Numbered from the stretch's first letter, positions 10,193 to 22,373 are shown. The stretch is 64,000 nt of DNA from Anadara kagoshimensis (GCA_021292105.1 CM037870.1:19437424-19501423); one strand, 5' to 3'. Translations and numbers: made by a program. Notes: generated from the letters alone by a model not told the origin.

Positions 10193-12325
10193 CTGTAAAA
10201 TAAAACAAAGATATGTTAAGGCACAGATAAAACATAAACACAGAGTTTAACTGTTGAAAATAACAGCCTGGGACTAGTAACCTTTGGGAAGAACTAGTCA
10301 GTTTCTGAGTGAGTTGAGAAATAGTGTTTATGACTTAGTTAAGATTCTTTCACCTATATCAAGATGGTCAGTTCTGAAATGGTAGAGGAAACTGAAGTAC
10401 TTGAAGAAAACCGCAAACCTTTGATAAGTAAACTCACAAACTTAAACACACTAGGATCTTTTCAAAGTGGGATTCAAACCCAGGTAGTAAGTGTGGCCAA
10501 GTGCTTTATCTTTTACGAGGCCTGTATAAACATGATATGTGCCATACTTCACTGCTGTAATGATATAAGAAATTATATAAAAATAAACCCAAATATTTTC
10601 TGGTTTTCAAAATTGTACTTTCGGCTATATTTTATATAAGGTTAATTACTCAGGTCATCCTCAGGTCAATGGTCAGGCAAGCCTTTACCTCTAGACAATT
10701 ATTCAATAACGTACAGCCTGGACATTACATGATGTATGCACCTTTGTCCAATTGACCTTACAAATCATGATATTTGGTAAAAGGTTCAGGTCATGCTCTA
10801 ACCTTCTGTTACCTAACAGAAGAGTATAAAGGGTTGTCGCAGGTTTCATTCCACACACACACACACATCTACACATAGACACCCACATCCGGAATAAACA
10901 ACCAGAACCACCAGTTAGCCTTCCTAGTTATCTTCTACAGTATTGTTACCACGTCACATAGATTGGTGCTTCGTGACCAGCCACTGCACTGGTTGGGCAG
11001 GTTGGTTGTCATGTTTAATGATGCGTTAGCAATTTTCTATCAAAAGATGAAATTTATTAATCTCTAAGGATTAATCTAAGAACAAGTTTGTGCATAAGTG
11101 TGTTTTATGGTCTGCTTTGTACTAGCATGCAAGCTAGGTGACTTTAAGTTGCTAGCTCAAAGAGTCAGTATGCCAAAGACAAGCATATAAATACTACTCA
11201 CCCCACCCCCGTCACCCTATATTGACATTGGGTAAAGCAGTTTATTCAATCTTCAAGATCGGGAAGCAGTATCTCAAATTTTAAAGTCTAATGTATGACC
11301 CAGGGTTTAAACCCATGACCTCCCACTTTCCAGTTGCTAACTCTACCACTGATCAACCCAGGCGCTTTGGATATACATGTATATTGATGTTTCATACATG
11401 TGCCCGTGTCTTCCAAAATGGTTGGACAATTGGCTACACAAGAATAAAGATGGGATACATATGTTGAAATGCAATATTTCCACTTACTAGCTAGATTAAT
11501 AATCTGTAGCTTATTTGATAGAGCACTTGCATATAATACGGGAGGTCATGGGTTCTTTCCCCAACGCAGCTCTGCATTTTTCTCCTTCCTCTTACTTTGG
11601 TGACCAGTATTGCTCCTGGAAGTTGTGAACTGTGGCCATATAAAAGTCCATCTGAAGAAATATCGGCTAGATTTCCCATGGGACATTCAAAAATAATGAC
11701 AGGAATGTAGATGTCTGGGTAGCTTTTAAGTATTGATAGGTACTTGGTTAGTGTGGGAGGTCCTGTGTTCAATCCCTGCTCTGAACCTGCTTCTTTTCTC
11801 CTACATCTTTACAAATCTTATGATTTTTCTTACCTTAATTTTCTTAGCTTTTCCTTGTAGAATAGTATCAACTATCTGGGCAGCTATTACTTGGCTTTCA
11901 TTGTCCCCTATAATGTATAAAGTAACTGGAACCGACAAAAAATGCACCATGGATTCCATAGTGGTCCTAAATTTTGACTGTAAATTTTGGTTTTTCTGGG
12001 CTTTAGTAAACGTTATAATGACATTTATATCTTCTGAAGCATCTTCTACTTTAAATTCCGGTCTAACGTCCTCTCCTTGATCATTATCCGTGTTGGGTTC
12101 TGTTTTCACTGTTTCTACTTTCGTTTTGTCTTTATTCAACTGTCTGCTTTGTTTTACTTTGTTGTCAAGAATTTCTGTGTGGTAGAATCTGTTGTTGCCA
12201 TCCGAAAATATTGAAATCTTTCCATAGTTGTAAGCTCCATAAATCAAAATCACAATAAAGCAAAATATTGTTATATGACAAATTGTAGAATTTTGAATAA
12301 ATCTGAAAATTTTGCCAAGTGCCAT
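9491..12325 (-). CDS. XXYLT1: xyloside alpha-1,3-xylosyltransferase (GT8)
   Basis: This ER type II membrane enzyme transfers the second xylose, from UDP-xylose, to the Xyl-Glc O-glycan on Notch EGF repeats. Two coding exons, 12325-11834 and 10192-9491, join in phase 0 (AAG|GTAAGA donor; TTTTACAG|ATT acceptor) to give 397 aa; human is 393. Residues about 14-33 form the single membrane anchor, followed by a charged stem (about 45-95). The catalytic GT8 domain runs from about 98. Visible family marks are EAMQKHF-like EMQKHF, GTYYSDS, the metal-binding DAD at 222-224, QPVYRHTF, TRVGGPPP, GFNSGV, GHLGDQDFFT, CTWNRQLC and IYHGNCNT near the end. Nothing looks broken. It is divergent from MIIP, whose coding start lies 1.4 kb away. 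Assignment rests on recalled similarity to the human protein along its whole catalytic domain. Confidence 0.95.
10340..10520 (-). mobile_element. SINE family 2 fragment in the XXYLT1 intron
   Basis: It shares AAGATTCTTTCACCTATATC, TCAGTTCTGAAATGGTAGAGG and CACTAGGATC with the other family 2 copies. The reversed head (GGGATTCAAACCCAGG) marks the B box region. Confidence 0.6.
10998..11375 (-). mobile_element. tRNA-headed SINE family 3 in the XXYLT1 intron
   Basis: It has GTTGTCATGTTTAATGATGCG, ATTAATCTCTAAGGATTAATC and TGGTCTGCTTTGTACTAGC in common with 37741-38117. The reversed head ends with GTTTAAACCCATGACC and CTACCACTGATCAACC, which read as B and A boxes on minus. A second tRNA-like head occurs on plus at about 11508-11570. 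Confidence 0.6.
11834..12325 (-). CDS. XXYLT1: XXYLT1 coding exon 1
   Basis: Encodes residues 1-164: short cytosolic tail, membrane anchor, stem, and the first beta strand of the catalytic domain (VIITFTKAQ). The ATG at 12325 is the first in frame and puts the hydrophobic segment at the usual place. The donor is GTAAGA, read on minus from 11833. Confidence 0.92.
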
Positions 12326-12581
12326 TGTCCAAAAATTATGAGATGGTTATCGCCCCTTTACAAGATTACGACTACGATTTCGGATTAGGCATTCCCGCGA
12401 TGGGTTTGATTTCTTATTCAACCAATCGAATTTGCGGAAATATTGTCATGTGATAAATTTTCTTGAAGCGGCCAAAATGGTGGAAGAGATGAACGGATGA
12501 AATAAGAAAGATATTTTAGTCTTTGAAAAATCCTACATTTTATCAACAAACAATTAAATGCATTAATTTCTGAAAATATTG
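12326..12581. promoter_or_regulatory. probable shared upstream region of XXYLT1 and MIIP
   Basis: XXYLT1 starts at 12325 on minus, and MIIP's first coding exon has a clear splice acceptor before its ATG. MIIP therefore needs a non-coding first exon upstream. A candidate donor, ATTG|GTAAGG at 12582, would end such an exon. The stretch holds no recognised repeat and no TATA box that I trust. A short open frame, ATG at 12478 followed by six codons, would sit in that leader. This is inference from gene orientation. Confidence 0.35.
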
Positions 12582-12695
12582 GTAAGGTTTACATATTTTT
12601 AATTGTTTGTTTGCTCTAAATTTCGATGCAAATGAGTAAAATATGACAGGTAACCAAGAACGCTTTGTCATGAGACTTGCACGAACTTGTCTCCA

Positions 12696-12741
12696 AGGTC
12701 TTTTGGCGCTCGCTCCTAGCATTGATATACTAGTAATTCTC

Positions 12742-12773
<32 letters not shown>
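12696..12773. mobile_element. fragment related to the 53954 MITE, with a 31-C run
   Basis: GGCGCTCGCTCCTAGCATT followed by TCACCCCCC matches GGCGCTTGCTCCTAGCATT followed by CCTACCCACCCCCC inside the element at 53954-54256. The pure C run occupies 12743-12773. The fragment lies in the presumed MIIP 5' intron. Confidence 0.65.
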
Positions 12774-12889
12774 ATGTGGATATCCTTTTTATCTTTTCTC
12801 TGTCCTATCTACTCATACTTTTCTGACCAGCACCAATATGTTGCATATTTATCAAGAGTGATGGAGTCAACACTAGATATAGATGTACC

Positions 12890-13240
12890 ATACTGTCTGT
12901 AACAAGAAAGGGAAAAATGCAGCGGCCAAACTGGGACTTGAACCTGGGACCTTCCCAATACTAGAGTGGCACTATACCCACTGAGCTGCCCGGCCACCTG
13001 TTGAGTCCGGCAGCCACATTCCTTCCATTTAGATTCAACTCCCTTGAAACCACCAGGTTCCACCCTGAGACCAACCTGTTGGTCTTTCACTTCCCAGGGT
13101 AGGATGAGCCACAAAATGTAACAGGAAAGGGGAAAAATGCAGTGGCCAAATTGGGAATCGAACCTGTGACCTTTCCAATACTAGTAGGGCACTCTACCCG
13201 CTGAGCTACCCAGTCACCTATCGAGTCTGGCCTGCCACAC
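12890..13240 (-). mobile_element. tandem pair of tRNA-like SINE heads
   Basis: Two related units start at about 12900 and 13120. Each contains, on minus, an A box (GCTCAGTGGGTATAG; GCTCAGCGGGTAGAG) and a B box (GGTTCAAGTCC; GGTTCGATTCC). They are shared with each other and with the AAATGCAG..GGCCAAA ends. Repetition and imperfect tRNA folding argue against real tRNA genes. Confidence 0.65.
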
Positions 13241-13765
13241 TTTCCATGTTTAAAGCTTCTGATAATCACTAACAGATTTGCTGTTAACTGTCCGATAATC
13301 GCAATCAGATTTGCTGTCAACTGCATGCATCAAATATTCTTTGTTGCATTTATATTACTTTGGTTATCACCACAGGAGGAGGGGGAAGATTGATAATAAA
13401 AGCATACAGACCATTTTGTCCACCACTTTTCTTGAACACTTTTAACAGATTTTTGTGAAACTTCATACACAGTTATAATCCTTTGGAGGTATTGATGTAA
13501 CATTGGCTATTCATATTTTCATCATACACACATTGCTGGGAAAATTTTGGTTTCCCAGTTGTCACGGTACTTAACAATCTTTGTGTTGAGTTGACATGCC
13601 ATTGGGTATGTGTATTTTGATCATGCACATTGTCGCGAAAATATGGGTTTCCCAGTTGAAGTTCATTTTGGGGCTCTTGAAATTTCATCCTATTTTAGGT
13701 CAAACTTGTTCTCAATTGCTTCTAAATTCTAATGTTAAGTTTACTAAAATTTTATATTTACAGAC

Positions 13766-14677
13766 ATGGATGTAGATGAACAGCTCCGTGCTCAAAGTAA
13801 AGCACTACTGCAAAAACTAAAGGCAAGGCAGGGAAAATTACAAAATATTGTAAATTATCAACCATCACCTGATGAAACCTTGACATCCTACAGAAGAAAA
13901 TATTCCGAAGATGAAACCCAGCTTGATACGTCAACTACAGTCTACAAACAGATTGAAGCTGTAACTGCAAAAGCCAGGGAAAAACTGTCCAAGTCACAAC
14001 AGTTAGACAATGAAAATAAAGAAAATATGAATGATACATACACAAAAACAAGCCTAAAACAGAAATCTATACCATCGAAAAGCAAAGATGGATGTGAAAG
14101 TAGAGACACCGAATCATTAGAAAATGAAACCAGACAGAAAAAAGAAGTTCAGAATCAAGATAGACTGTCAAAAAGTAATAAAGGGAAGGAAAAAACTAAA
14201 AAATTTGATATTAATGACAAATCTAGTCTGGACGAGAAACAAAAGTTATTTAGCTCTGCTAATACTCTTGAGGACAGTGTAAGAGAAGATTGGATGCCGC
14301 GGAATTCAAAATCGGTTCCAAGCGAGACCCCGGCAGCAGTACGAAATAGGAGAATTATTGATAAGAATGTTCATGTTGGAACAGACTTGAATGAAACTGA
14401 TATTGCTGATGATAGAACTAGATTGAATTATAGTTACTCAAAATTTGATGAAAGTGATCTCAATTTCTTAAAATCAAGACTTAGACAATCATCTGATGAA
14501 GATGATACACCAGAAAAAGTAGTGAATGGTGGTCACAGATCTGAAGAGGATGCTTTAGGGTATACCGATAGATTACATGATGCAGGGAATGACAGAAAAG
14601 TTGCAAACTTTATTCGCGATACAACCAGTAAACCAAAGTCGGCTTTATTGGCTACTGGACCTAAAACATTACAAAAG
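13766..14677 (+). CDS. MIIP: MIIP coding exon 1
   Basis: Residues 1-304; the acceptor TTTACAG ends at 13763, so the ATG is two bases into the exon. The donor is AAAAG|GTAAAT. The exon is hydrophilic and rich in Lys, Ser, Asp and Glu, with no domain I recognise. Confidence 0.88.
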
Positions 14678-17600
14678 GTAAATATAGTCTACTGTAATGT
14701 TGCTTTTATTCACTGGGGATTTAATTTCACTATATTGACGATATAACTTTATTATTTATGGTGCGGAATTAAAATACAAAGTGAATATTTTCATGAAGCA
14801 TTGATTAAACGTAGACCAAGATAATCCGTTAACACTGTCTATTGCATCGTGAAATTTTATACCCGTGATTAAGTGTCAGTGTCAGAATAGCGAAATTTAT
14901 TCCCCGCAGAATTAAACAACTGTACAGTATGTTTTCATTTCTGGTAGCCAAATTCATCGTTGGCTACTAATAATAATTTCGATTTACCAGTACATATTAT
15001 TCAAGTGTTAATTTTACAGCACTAGATGGCTGTTTCAGAATACAATTCCTCATCATAAGGGCTTGGACCAAAATTGTGAAATCTAACTATTTTTATTTCG
15101 AAAAGTAACCTACCTAAGCAAATTTGTGAGAAAAATACATGTATATGGGTTGATTTTTTGTTAGCACATACTGGTATGTAATTTGTAGTCCCAACTCAAT
15201 GAATTTAAAACTTGTCATTTTGCTAGTTTCCACTTGTGTCAATCTGATAGCATCTAATTGACATATTGCTGGCCATGCCCATTACGGTATGTTCTGACAC
15301 TGGCCGCCATCACGGTACCAAAGCAACAAATGATGTACTAGTGTCTGTGATGTCATGAAATGGCACAATTTATTCTTTTTGCATGTAAATCAATAAAATC
15401 ATGCATGCCAACCATTTGTCTGAACATTGTGGGCGGCAATCCGTCAATTGTCATAGTCAATCTGTTGATTGTTACTTGTTTTACCCCCCCTTTCTTTGAA
15501 GTAAGATGTATAATGGAATCATTTTGTCTGGCAATCTGTCTGTAGACATTATTTTGATGGAGGTTCACTCATATGATAAGAACCTATGCGTCTCTCATTA
15601 TAATTTACATATTATACCAGTGTTATTTTTACACTAGATGGCCATTTGAAGGCATTTCGGAATACAATTCTTCATTGGCAGTGCTTGGACCAAAATTGTT
15701 CAAGGGAATTAAAAAATAACCAAAGTTGGTCAGAATTAATTTTTGGAATTATCCTGTAGTTGTTTGGTGATGATATGAGATTCTCATGACCCAATGACAA
15801 AAACCTATTCTGGGATATAAGTCAGCTTCACTGTCAATTTTATATAATTTCAATGTTCTTAAACCATAATAAAAAAAGTGATCATTGAATGAATTTGAAA
15901 AATATTTTTATGATTATTATGTGATTTCCTTCTAATCCACAGTCTTTGAACAAGGTTAGTTTCCTTACATCAAAAGACTCCACAAGTCTAGGAAGAAGCA
16001 CGACCAATAGCCAATCATATCAACAAACACATGACCACAATTTACTTGGATACGATTGGATAGCAGCTTTATTAGACAATGACCAATCAGCAGTTGATAG
16101 ATCTGAGGGATATTTCGAGGAATTAAAAGAGTTTAGAAGGATAAATAGAGAACACTGTTGTAATGATTATTATATGGAGTAGGTATTTATATAGTTATAT
16201 TATAGAATGTTAATTTTGCAATGTTTTTATCTATAAAACCATTCATAATTGCTGCTGCACATTGCATTTGGAAGAGGTGATGCAGTATGGAAAGAGATAG
16301 AGAGATAGATGAATGGATGGATATCGCTTATGTTTTACGATGGACGGATGTATGTCACTTTTATTTTATTTTCATCTTTTATTGTCTGTTTCAGTTTCTG
16401 GATGCATGTATGATGAGACAGCCTTGTTTAAAATTTCTTTCAGGATTAAAAACCGAAAACAAGAATGTCAAAAACGTGAAATGTTTATGTATGTAAATAT
16501 TAGGGCTGTGACGGGTAGAGAATTCTGTACCCGGGTACCCGAAATCTTGTACCCGACCCGTTACCGAGTACCCGATGCTTTTCAACTTCCACACATTTCA
16601 ATTAAGAATCTATTTCACAAACCGTGAATAAGTAACCAGAATAAACAAATATTATTAAATAAATGATTATTACTCTATATAGATAATTTTACCGTAAACA
16701 AATGCCGTAAATTGCAAATAAATCCGATAAATCAATATAGTAACCTATCGTGAATCCCAGCTCTCCATGATGAAACCTTAACTATGCATGCGCAATGCCT
16801 TTACGAGTTACACTTCAAAGGTCTTGTCTTGCAAATAGAATCAATAACTGTCATTGTTTTGTTAATGTTATTAAATAAAGTAATTTCAAAAATTTCCGAT
16901 TTTCTTTCGGTCATGTTTAAAGTTGCTTATAGTGGTTCCCCGATAACCAATATCACCATTCGGAACCATATATCGTATTATTGGGTTGAATGTAGTTCCT
17001 CAAGGTGTTCCGATACTTACCTCGTGTGTCACAAACTGACAGAAGTACAAACAATGTTCACGATTACTGACATGTCGTGTCATTTTGAATGCAAGTCAAG
17101 AGTTTAATTGAACTTATATACATTTTATTTTAGGTCTACAACAATGATACATGTTTTAACGGGTAACGGGTAAACAATCTGTTACCCGGGTACAGTCATT
17201 ACCCTAACCGTGAACGGGTACCCGGGTACTCGTCACAGCCCTAGTAAATATAAACATTGAATTATCTATAAATGATGTTTACATTGTTTATACTTTTATA
17301 GTGGTATAAGCAAACTGATCTTAATATGTTATGCACATTATTCAGTGCATATTTTATGTATAATTTATATGCCAGTTAAGCAATAAACCCCATCAACCTC
17401 TTGTTACATTGTTACCACACCTTACCATCACATTGGACAGCATGACAAAATAATGATGAGAAAATGGCATTTACCAAGTAGTATTATACCACTTTGTCTA
17501 TTTTCAGTTCACCAGATGCTATCAGTGACTTTAGACAGAAAGACTCCTCACCAGTAGCCAAAGCTTTGGAAGAAACAAGTAAGTAATGAAAAAATTAAAA

Positions 17601-20600
17601 ATTTAAATAAACAGCAGATTATTGGCATATTATGACCAAGTCAATATTCTTTCACTTATATTGAGATAGCCAGTTCTGAAATGGTGGAAGAAATCAGAAG
17701 GTTGAAAAAGAGAATTACTGAAACTAAATGACTACAAATTCATTTACCATATAGTGACAAATTCAGCTTATCAGAAAAAGGTTCTCCTACAGATGAGGGA
17801 GTTAAATAAAAACAACATCAATATTTGAAATTGACATTGATGTGTGTAATAGAGGAAATTATTGAGACCAAATGATTGTAAGTTAACTTACCATGGTAAC
17901 AAATTCATAAAAAAGAAGGTTCTCCAACAGATGAGGGAGTTACACAACAACACCAACAATACTGGGAAATTAACATCACTGTGTCATGTGTGGAAATTAT
18001 TGAGACTATTTCATTATAAGTTAATTTACTATTGCAACAAACTCATCTTATGAGGGAAAAAAGGTTCTCCTAAAGATGAGGGAGTTATATAACAACAACA
18101 ACAACAACAATAATACTGGAAATTGACATATTCATATGTGATGAGGGGAATTATTGAGGCCAAATGACTACAAGTTACCATTGTAACAAATACAGCTTAT
18201 CAGAATGAAGGTTCTCCTACAGATGAGGGAGTTACATAAAAACAACAACAATATTTGAAATTTATGATAATGTGTATGAACAGAGGAATTATTGAGACTT
18301 AAATGACCACAAGTTACCATGGTAACAAATTCAGCTTATCAAAATTCCTTGTTATTTTTATAATTAATGTTTTGTATTAATAGGAGTTAAGCCTTATAAA
18401 GTGAATGAGCGTTTATTTACTACACCAGTCAAGAAATCACTCTTTGCTGGCTCAATTCAGTACGACTCTGATGAAGAAAAAGAAGGCAAAAACAGAAAAG
18501 AAAAAGAACCAACCTTTGAACAACCAAGATTTGTCAGGTACGTAATTCTACTCGGTCTCTGTTTTATCCTTTGATTGTGTTAGGTGTCTGACTTGGAAAT
18601 TTTTCACAAAAATGATAGAAAAAAATGTTCATTTCAGTTTTCCTAAAATGTTTAAGGAAAATGTTAATGCATCATAAAGCCATTTACCAGTACATTCTTA
18701 TATCTTTTATATAAAGTGAGTAGAGTTGTGTAATGGTGATAACCTGTGGTGTTTCGTTCGTCATGTGTCAGCTTTTGCTTGTTAACACTCCATTTTTATA
18801 TATTGAGGGCTACAATAGTCCATTTATTATTTCTTTGCTTTTAATCCTTACAGAGTCAGCATACCTAGATCAACACTTTTATCACCCCATCGTGTAAAAC
18901 CACACCGAAGAAACAGTTTTGATGACTTGGATACATACTCATTATCAAAACACTGTGTGAAGGGCTACGAAAATTCTGTACCATCTATGCTTCCGCAGGC
19001 TTCCAATGTATGTCTGCGAGATTCAACACTTGGAATCAAATCAAAAATGCAAACAGTATGTATGATATATTTCTTTTTCTATATATTTTATGCAACTAGA
19101 CTCATAATCAACGGTAGAGTGATCACTCCTTATGTGGGTGGTCAGGAATCAAACCCTAGCTGGATGTGATCAATACTTGATAAAAGATAGTAACTGGTCT
19201 TTTGCCAAACGCCTAGCATTTAGATGTGAAAATCATGGGAACCTCCAGACCATTAGAAGCAATGCCCTCCCTGCACATTGCCCTGTGCACACTGCAAAGT
19301 TAAAATTTTCTGCCACTTCACCTATAGCTGGTGACATCCAGATATTAGATGGAATGGGATGATATTTACTGGGATGTAAAATCCCATTTAATCAATCAAT
19401 CAATCATAATCAACTGAAATTTAATCAGTATTCACCTTTCTGTATCGATTATTTTTGTGGAGACCTGTGGCTTATTGGTAAAGATTGAAGATTTCCTGAT
19501 ATAAGACCGGTGTCCTATCCCAGGGAGTCTTGTTGCTTCATGTCATTAAAAATTTGAAAAACTTTTGTCTGATGAATCTAAAGCCTCTGGACAGACCCAT
19601 CTAATTCTTCATAAATTTTTCCTGAAATTTGTTGTTTTTAGTTTTACACAGATATTAATTTAATTTTGAATTAGAAACTCGCAAATTGAGGGATTTCATG
19701 ACGACATAGTCACACCTAGTACAAATTACAGAAAAGCTCTTGCATTATTTATCCAATATTAAAGTTTCTGGTCACAAGATTTTGTTTGATTAAATATGCA
19801 GGTGAGCTACACTGCTCTTCTGGCACCTCTTGTTTTTATTTGCATTTTTTGATAAAAAAAAATGTTTCAAAGAAAAAATGGTGAATTACCAATTACATTA
19901 TTGATGTTCGAATGATTGAAATTTGACTTTATCATGTATGATTATAACTTCTGTTTCAGCCACCATGTAACAAGATGTTTCTAATGGTATTTTATACAAA
20001 TTACAGACATACATTTTGTTTCTGTTACATTTTGATTACATGTTAGTTATCTTAAATGTGGTGTCAAAAGTATTTTTAATTCTATTGTCCACTCGGCTAT
20101 TGGTTGGATGTCCCTAGGTAGGAAAGTGTACAGAATATTGTGTTGCCTTCTTCTCCTATTAAAAGTATATATGATAAATTATTCTTCTTTTGCACACATG
20201 TTTATCAGCAAACCCTATTGTGTCTGTGTAAAGGACAGATAATTCAAATGATTGTTCTGTAAGTTATGTCCCTATGAATTCTGAATTTCATGTGGTTATT
20301 TAAGTACTACTTTGTTTGATTTTTATTGATTCTAATAATGAAAACATCATGAAAATCTGTCCAGTCAGATTTTTGAAATTATTCAATTTAATGTAGAAAT
20401 CAATGGGAAAGTTACATAATTTGAACTACTTTTGACACCAGACTGTTGGCTTTGATTATTATTTATTTATTTTGGTCAGATTGTAAACTGCTGCATAAAT
20501 TTCCCCAATTACAATTACAAGGGCTACCTAGGTTCAGATTTGTCTAAATCACAACTTCAAACCAATTATCCATGAATCTGCAAAAATAAACAAGTGCACA

Positions 20601-22230
20601 CAAGCATGAAAACAATTGGATTTTAGGGAACAAAGAATATTTTTACTTTGCATGAGGAGATCTATATGGCATGATACATTTTAGCTCACCTGGTTATTTA
20701 AGTGATAAACATTCAATACATTCACAAATGTACATTCTAAAATTTGATTGGGGATTTTTACAATAATATCTCCATCACACACAATAATTTAAGCTTATAT
20801 ATATTATAATTTATCATGATACAAGTGCATGTTGTAGTAATCAAATGCCAGGTGAGCATTAAGGCCTATAAGCCTCTTGTTGATTTGTTATCTTAAATAT
20901 GGTGTGGTTCATGACCATTTTACATTCGACCATAAAAATTTATTTTGTTTGATCACAGTAAAACTTGTATATGTAAAGACTGCCCAAATGATCCAACAAA
21001 TATTGACTTTAAACAGGTGGTCTGTGCAGGTATTTTTGGTTGAAATATGAAGTACATTTGATCTTATTGGACTGGTGGTCTTTATATAGAGGTGTCCCTA
21101 AACAGGTTTTACTGTATATTGGTTTATTAATGTACATGTATTATTATTCTTTGTCTATGTTAATTGAATGAATGCCAATTGAGTATTCAATTTCTAGAAG
21201 TTGGTCTTATTATAGTAAGATACTTTTGCCTGGATATAACTTTGTGTGCACCAGAAAAGGTTATAACTCATTGCAAATTTCTCAAGAGCTATGCCCCTTT
21301 GAATTTTAATCACGTTCTTTTTGTTATTTCGAACAACAGTATGATGCCAAAAAATGTAATTATGCAAAATGTAAAATGTAATTATCTTGTTGTGCAGAGT
21401 GGTACTTTCGTTTCATACCCATACAACACACCTCTAGAGAGGTTTCGCCATTTATAGCTGGGGACATCTTGATATAAGTGAAATAATATTGACCTGGAAG
21501 TAAAATGCCATTTCACAAGTCAATTCATCTTGTGAATTAATGAAATCCTGTCATAATGCTTCTACATTTCATTTTAGACGACAGTAAACAAAATTTAGGG
21601 GGTAAAGAGGAATCGCCCTGTCCATGTCCCTCTGTCCCAGTATCATGTCTGCTCCATAACTTTTACATCTATGGATTGATTTTTATTTAACTTGACACAA
21701 ATGCATACCAACATGAGACAGTGTGTCACAAACCAAATTTAGGTGTGTCGAGGAAACTATCTTTATTCTGAAGTAAATTTAACCCAAAAAAATCACTGAA
21801 TTTATGCTATATAGATGCTAGATTTGTCAACAGATCATATTGCAAAGTACAATATTGTTTATTCATCATCTTAAAAAAGAAGTTTCTCTGTATAAACATA
21901 TTTGTATATCATTTTCTATTTTTTTTCTTTCAGACGCTCGCAGATGCTGAGAAGGCTGCAGCGTGCTATCCCTACCCCTGGACATCCTCCGGCTCTGATT
22001 TTAAACAGCCAGCTACAATAAGAGACGAATCCTTTTACAAATCTTATATGGATATGACCTTGCCAACAAGCATGAGGTCAAACATTCCCGGAGTTGGTGA
22101 AGAAAGTGTTAAACTGAAAAAAGCGACCGATGATTTGTTGAACTCAACTTATTCATTGATGTATGAAATGGAAAAAATTAGAAAAGATAGGGAATACAGA
22201 GAGCCAAGGAGACTAGGACGTGTTGCTTAG
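13766..22230 (+). CDS. MIIP: migration and invasion-inhibitory protein homologue
   Basis: Human MIIP (IIp45) binds IGFBP2 and restrains cell migration and mitotic progression; the role here is inferred only from homology. Six coding exons, 13766-14677, 15943-16178, 17508-17578, 18384-18537, 18854-19055 and 21934-22230, join in phases 0,2,1,2,0 to give 623 aa with no internal stop. Human is 388 aa; the extra length is a low-complexity, Ser/Lys/Asp-rich N-terminal half with coiled-coil-like start (residues 1-60). Diagnostic blocks are LGYDWIAALLD (about 339-349), LKEFRRINRE, YKVNERLFTTPV, and RVSIPRSTLLSPHR..HRRNSFDDLDTYSLSKHC (from about 458). The acceptor two bases before the ATG shows a non-coding 5' exon. 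AATAAA lies at 22368. MIIP converges with EXOSC10. Confidence 0.92.
14998..15780. repeat. duplicated intronic segment and dispersed repeat (MIIP intron)
   Basis: CACTAGATGGCTGTTTCAG and GCTTGGACCAAAATTGT at 15020-15080 recur at 15632-15700. Between them, CACTGGCCGCCATCACGGTACC (about 15298) and the following 170 bp resemble 40230-40440 in EXOSC10. The interval is therefore a dispersed repeat flanked by a local direct repeat. No coding signal. Confidence 0.55.
15943..16178 (+). CDS. MIIP: MIIP coding exon 2
   Basis: Residues 305-383, with LGYDWIAALLD and FRRINREHC. The donor GGA|GTAGGT is chosen because only it gives the phase-2 junction the next exon needs. Two bases later, reading through meets TAG at 16180. 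Confidence 0.88.
16501..17243. mobile_element. non-autonomous hAT-like element with 8-bp target duplication
   Basis: The ends are TAGGGCTGTGACG (16501) and CGTCACAGCCCTA (to 17243), perfect 13-bp inverted repeats. GTAAATAT at 16493-16500 is repeated exactly at 17244-17251. The subterminal parts are full of the palindrome GGGTACCC. It has no transposase frame. It sits in MIIP intron 2. Confidence 0.93.
17508..17578 (+). CDS. MIIP: MIIP coding exon 3
   Basis: Residues 383-407, 71 nt, acceptor TATTTTCAG and donor ACAA|GTAAGT. Encodes SPDAISDFRQKD. Confidence 0.82.
17740..18350 (+). repeat. about 143-bp tandem repeat in MIIP intron 3
   Basis: Four to five units share GGTTCTCCTACAGATGAGGG (17781, 17919, 18064, 18211) and TTACCATGGTAACAAATTCA. 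Spacing is 138, 145 and 147 bp. Confidence 0.85.
18384..18537 (+). CDS. MIIP: MIIP coding exon 4
   Basis: Residues 407-458, with YKVNERLFTTPVKK matching the conserved YRVNRRLFPVPV block of human MIIP. An acidic/basic stretch DSDEEKEGKNRKEKE follows. Confidence 0.88.
18854..19055 (+). CDS. MIIP: MIIP coding exon 5
   Basis: Residues 458-525. It holds the best-conserved block, VSIPRSTLLSPHR and HRRNSFDDLDTYSLSKHC. Donor ACA|GTATGT. Confidence 0.9.
19120..19400 (+). mobile_element. SINE family 1, partial copy
   Basis: It contains GGTGGTCAGGAATCAAACCC, CACCTATAGCTGGTGACATC and a tail CCCATTTAATCAATCAATC. The head is weak. It lies in MIIP intron 5. Confidence 0.6.
20679..20881 (-). mobile_element. 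short deletion derivative of element A
   Basis: TTTTAGCTCACCTGG at the left and CCAGGTGAGCATTAAGGCC..AAGCCTCTTGTT at the right are the two ends of element A in reverse. Only about 150 bp separate them, so the repeat array and the 3' body are missing. Confidence 0.7.
20957..21117. mobile_element. MITE family C-like copy
   Basis: It runs from ACAGTAAAACTTG to CAGGTTTTACTGTA and includes GGTGGTCTTTATATAGAGGTG, as in the copies at 30919 and 35574. Confidence 0.6.
21934..22230 (+). CDS. MIIP: MIIP coding exon 6 (terminal)
   Basis: Residues 526-623 and TAG. The acceptor follows a long pyrimidine tract (TTTTTTTTCTTTCAG). The C-terminal helix (KLKKATDDLLNSTYSLMYE) is longer than in the human protein. 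Confidence 0.85.
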   Translation, partial: TLADAEKAAACYPYPWTSSGSDFKQPATIRDESFYKSYMDMTLPTSMRSNIPGVGEESVKLKKATDDLLNSTYSLMYEMEKIRKDREYREPRRLGRVA

Positions 22231-22367
22231 TAATTGTTTACCTTAGTTACCGTATTTATAGAAAGTACTACATACAATATGATAGACCTTTTTTTAAAAC
22301 TTTTAATTGAAATAGAAATTTTTAAAATTGTAAATACATGTATAATGTGGATAGTGAGAGAAAATCC

Positions 22368-22373
22368 AATAAA
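22368..22373 (+). terminator. MIIP polyadenylation signal
   Basis: A canonical AATAAA lies 138 bp after the MIIP stop, in the only AATAAA context close to the gene end. Confidence 0.7.

Noticed and set aside
12643..12861. 72-codon frame near the divergent promoter as the MIIP N-terminus
   Set aside because: It depends on the 31-C run of a transposon fragment, and MIIP already has a good ATG after a splice acceptor.
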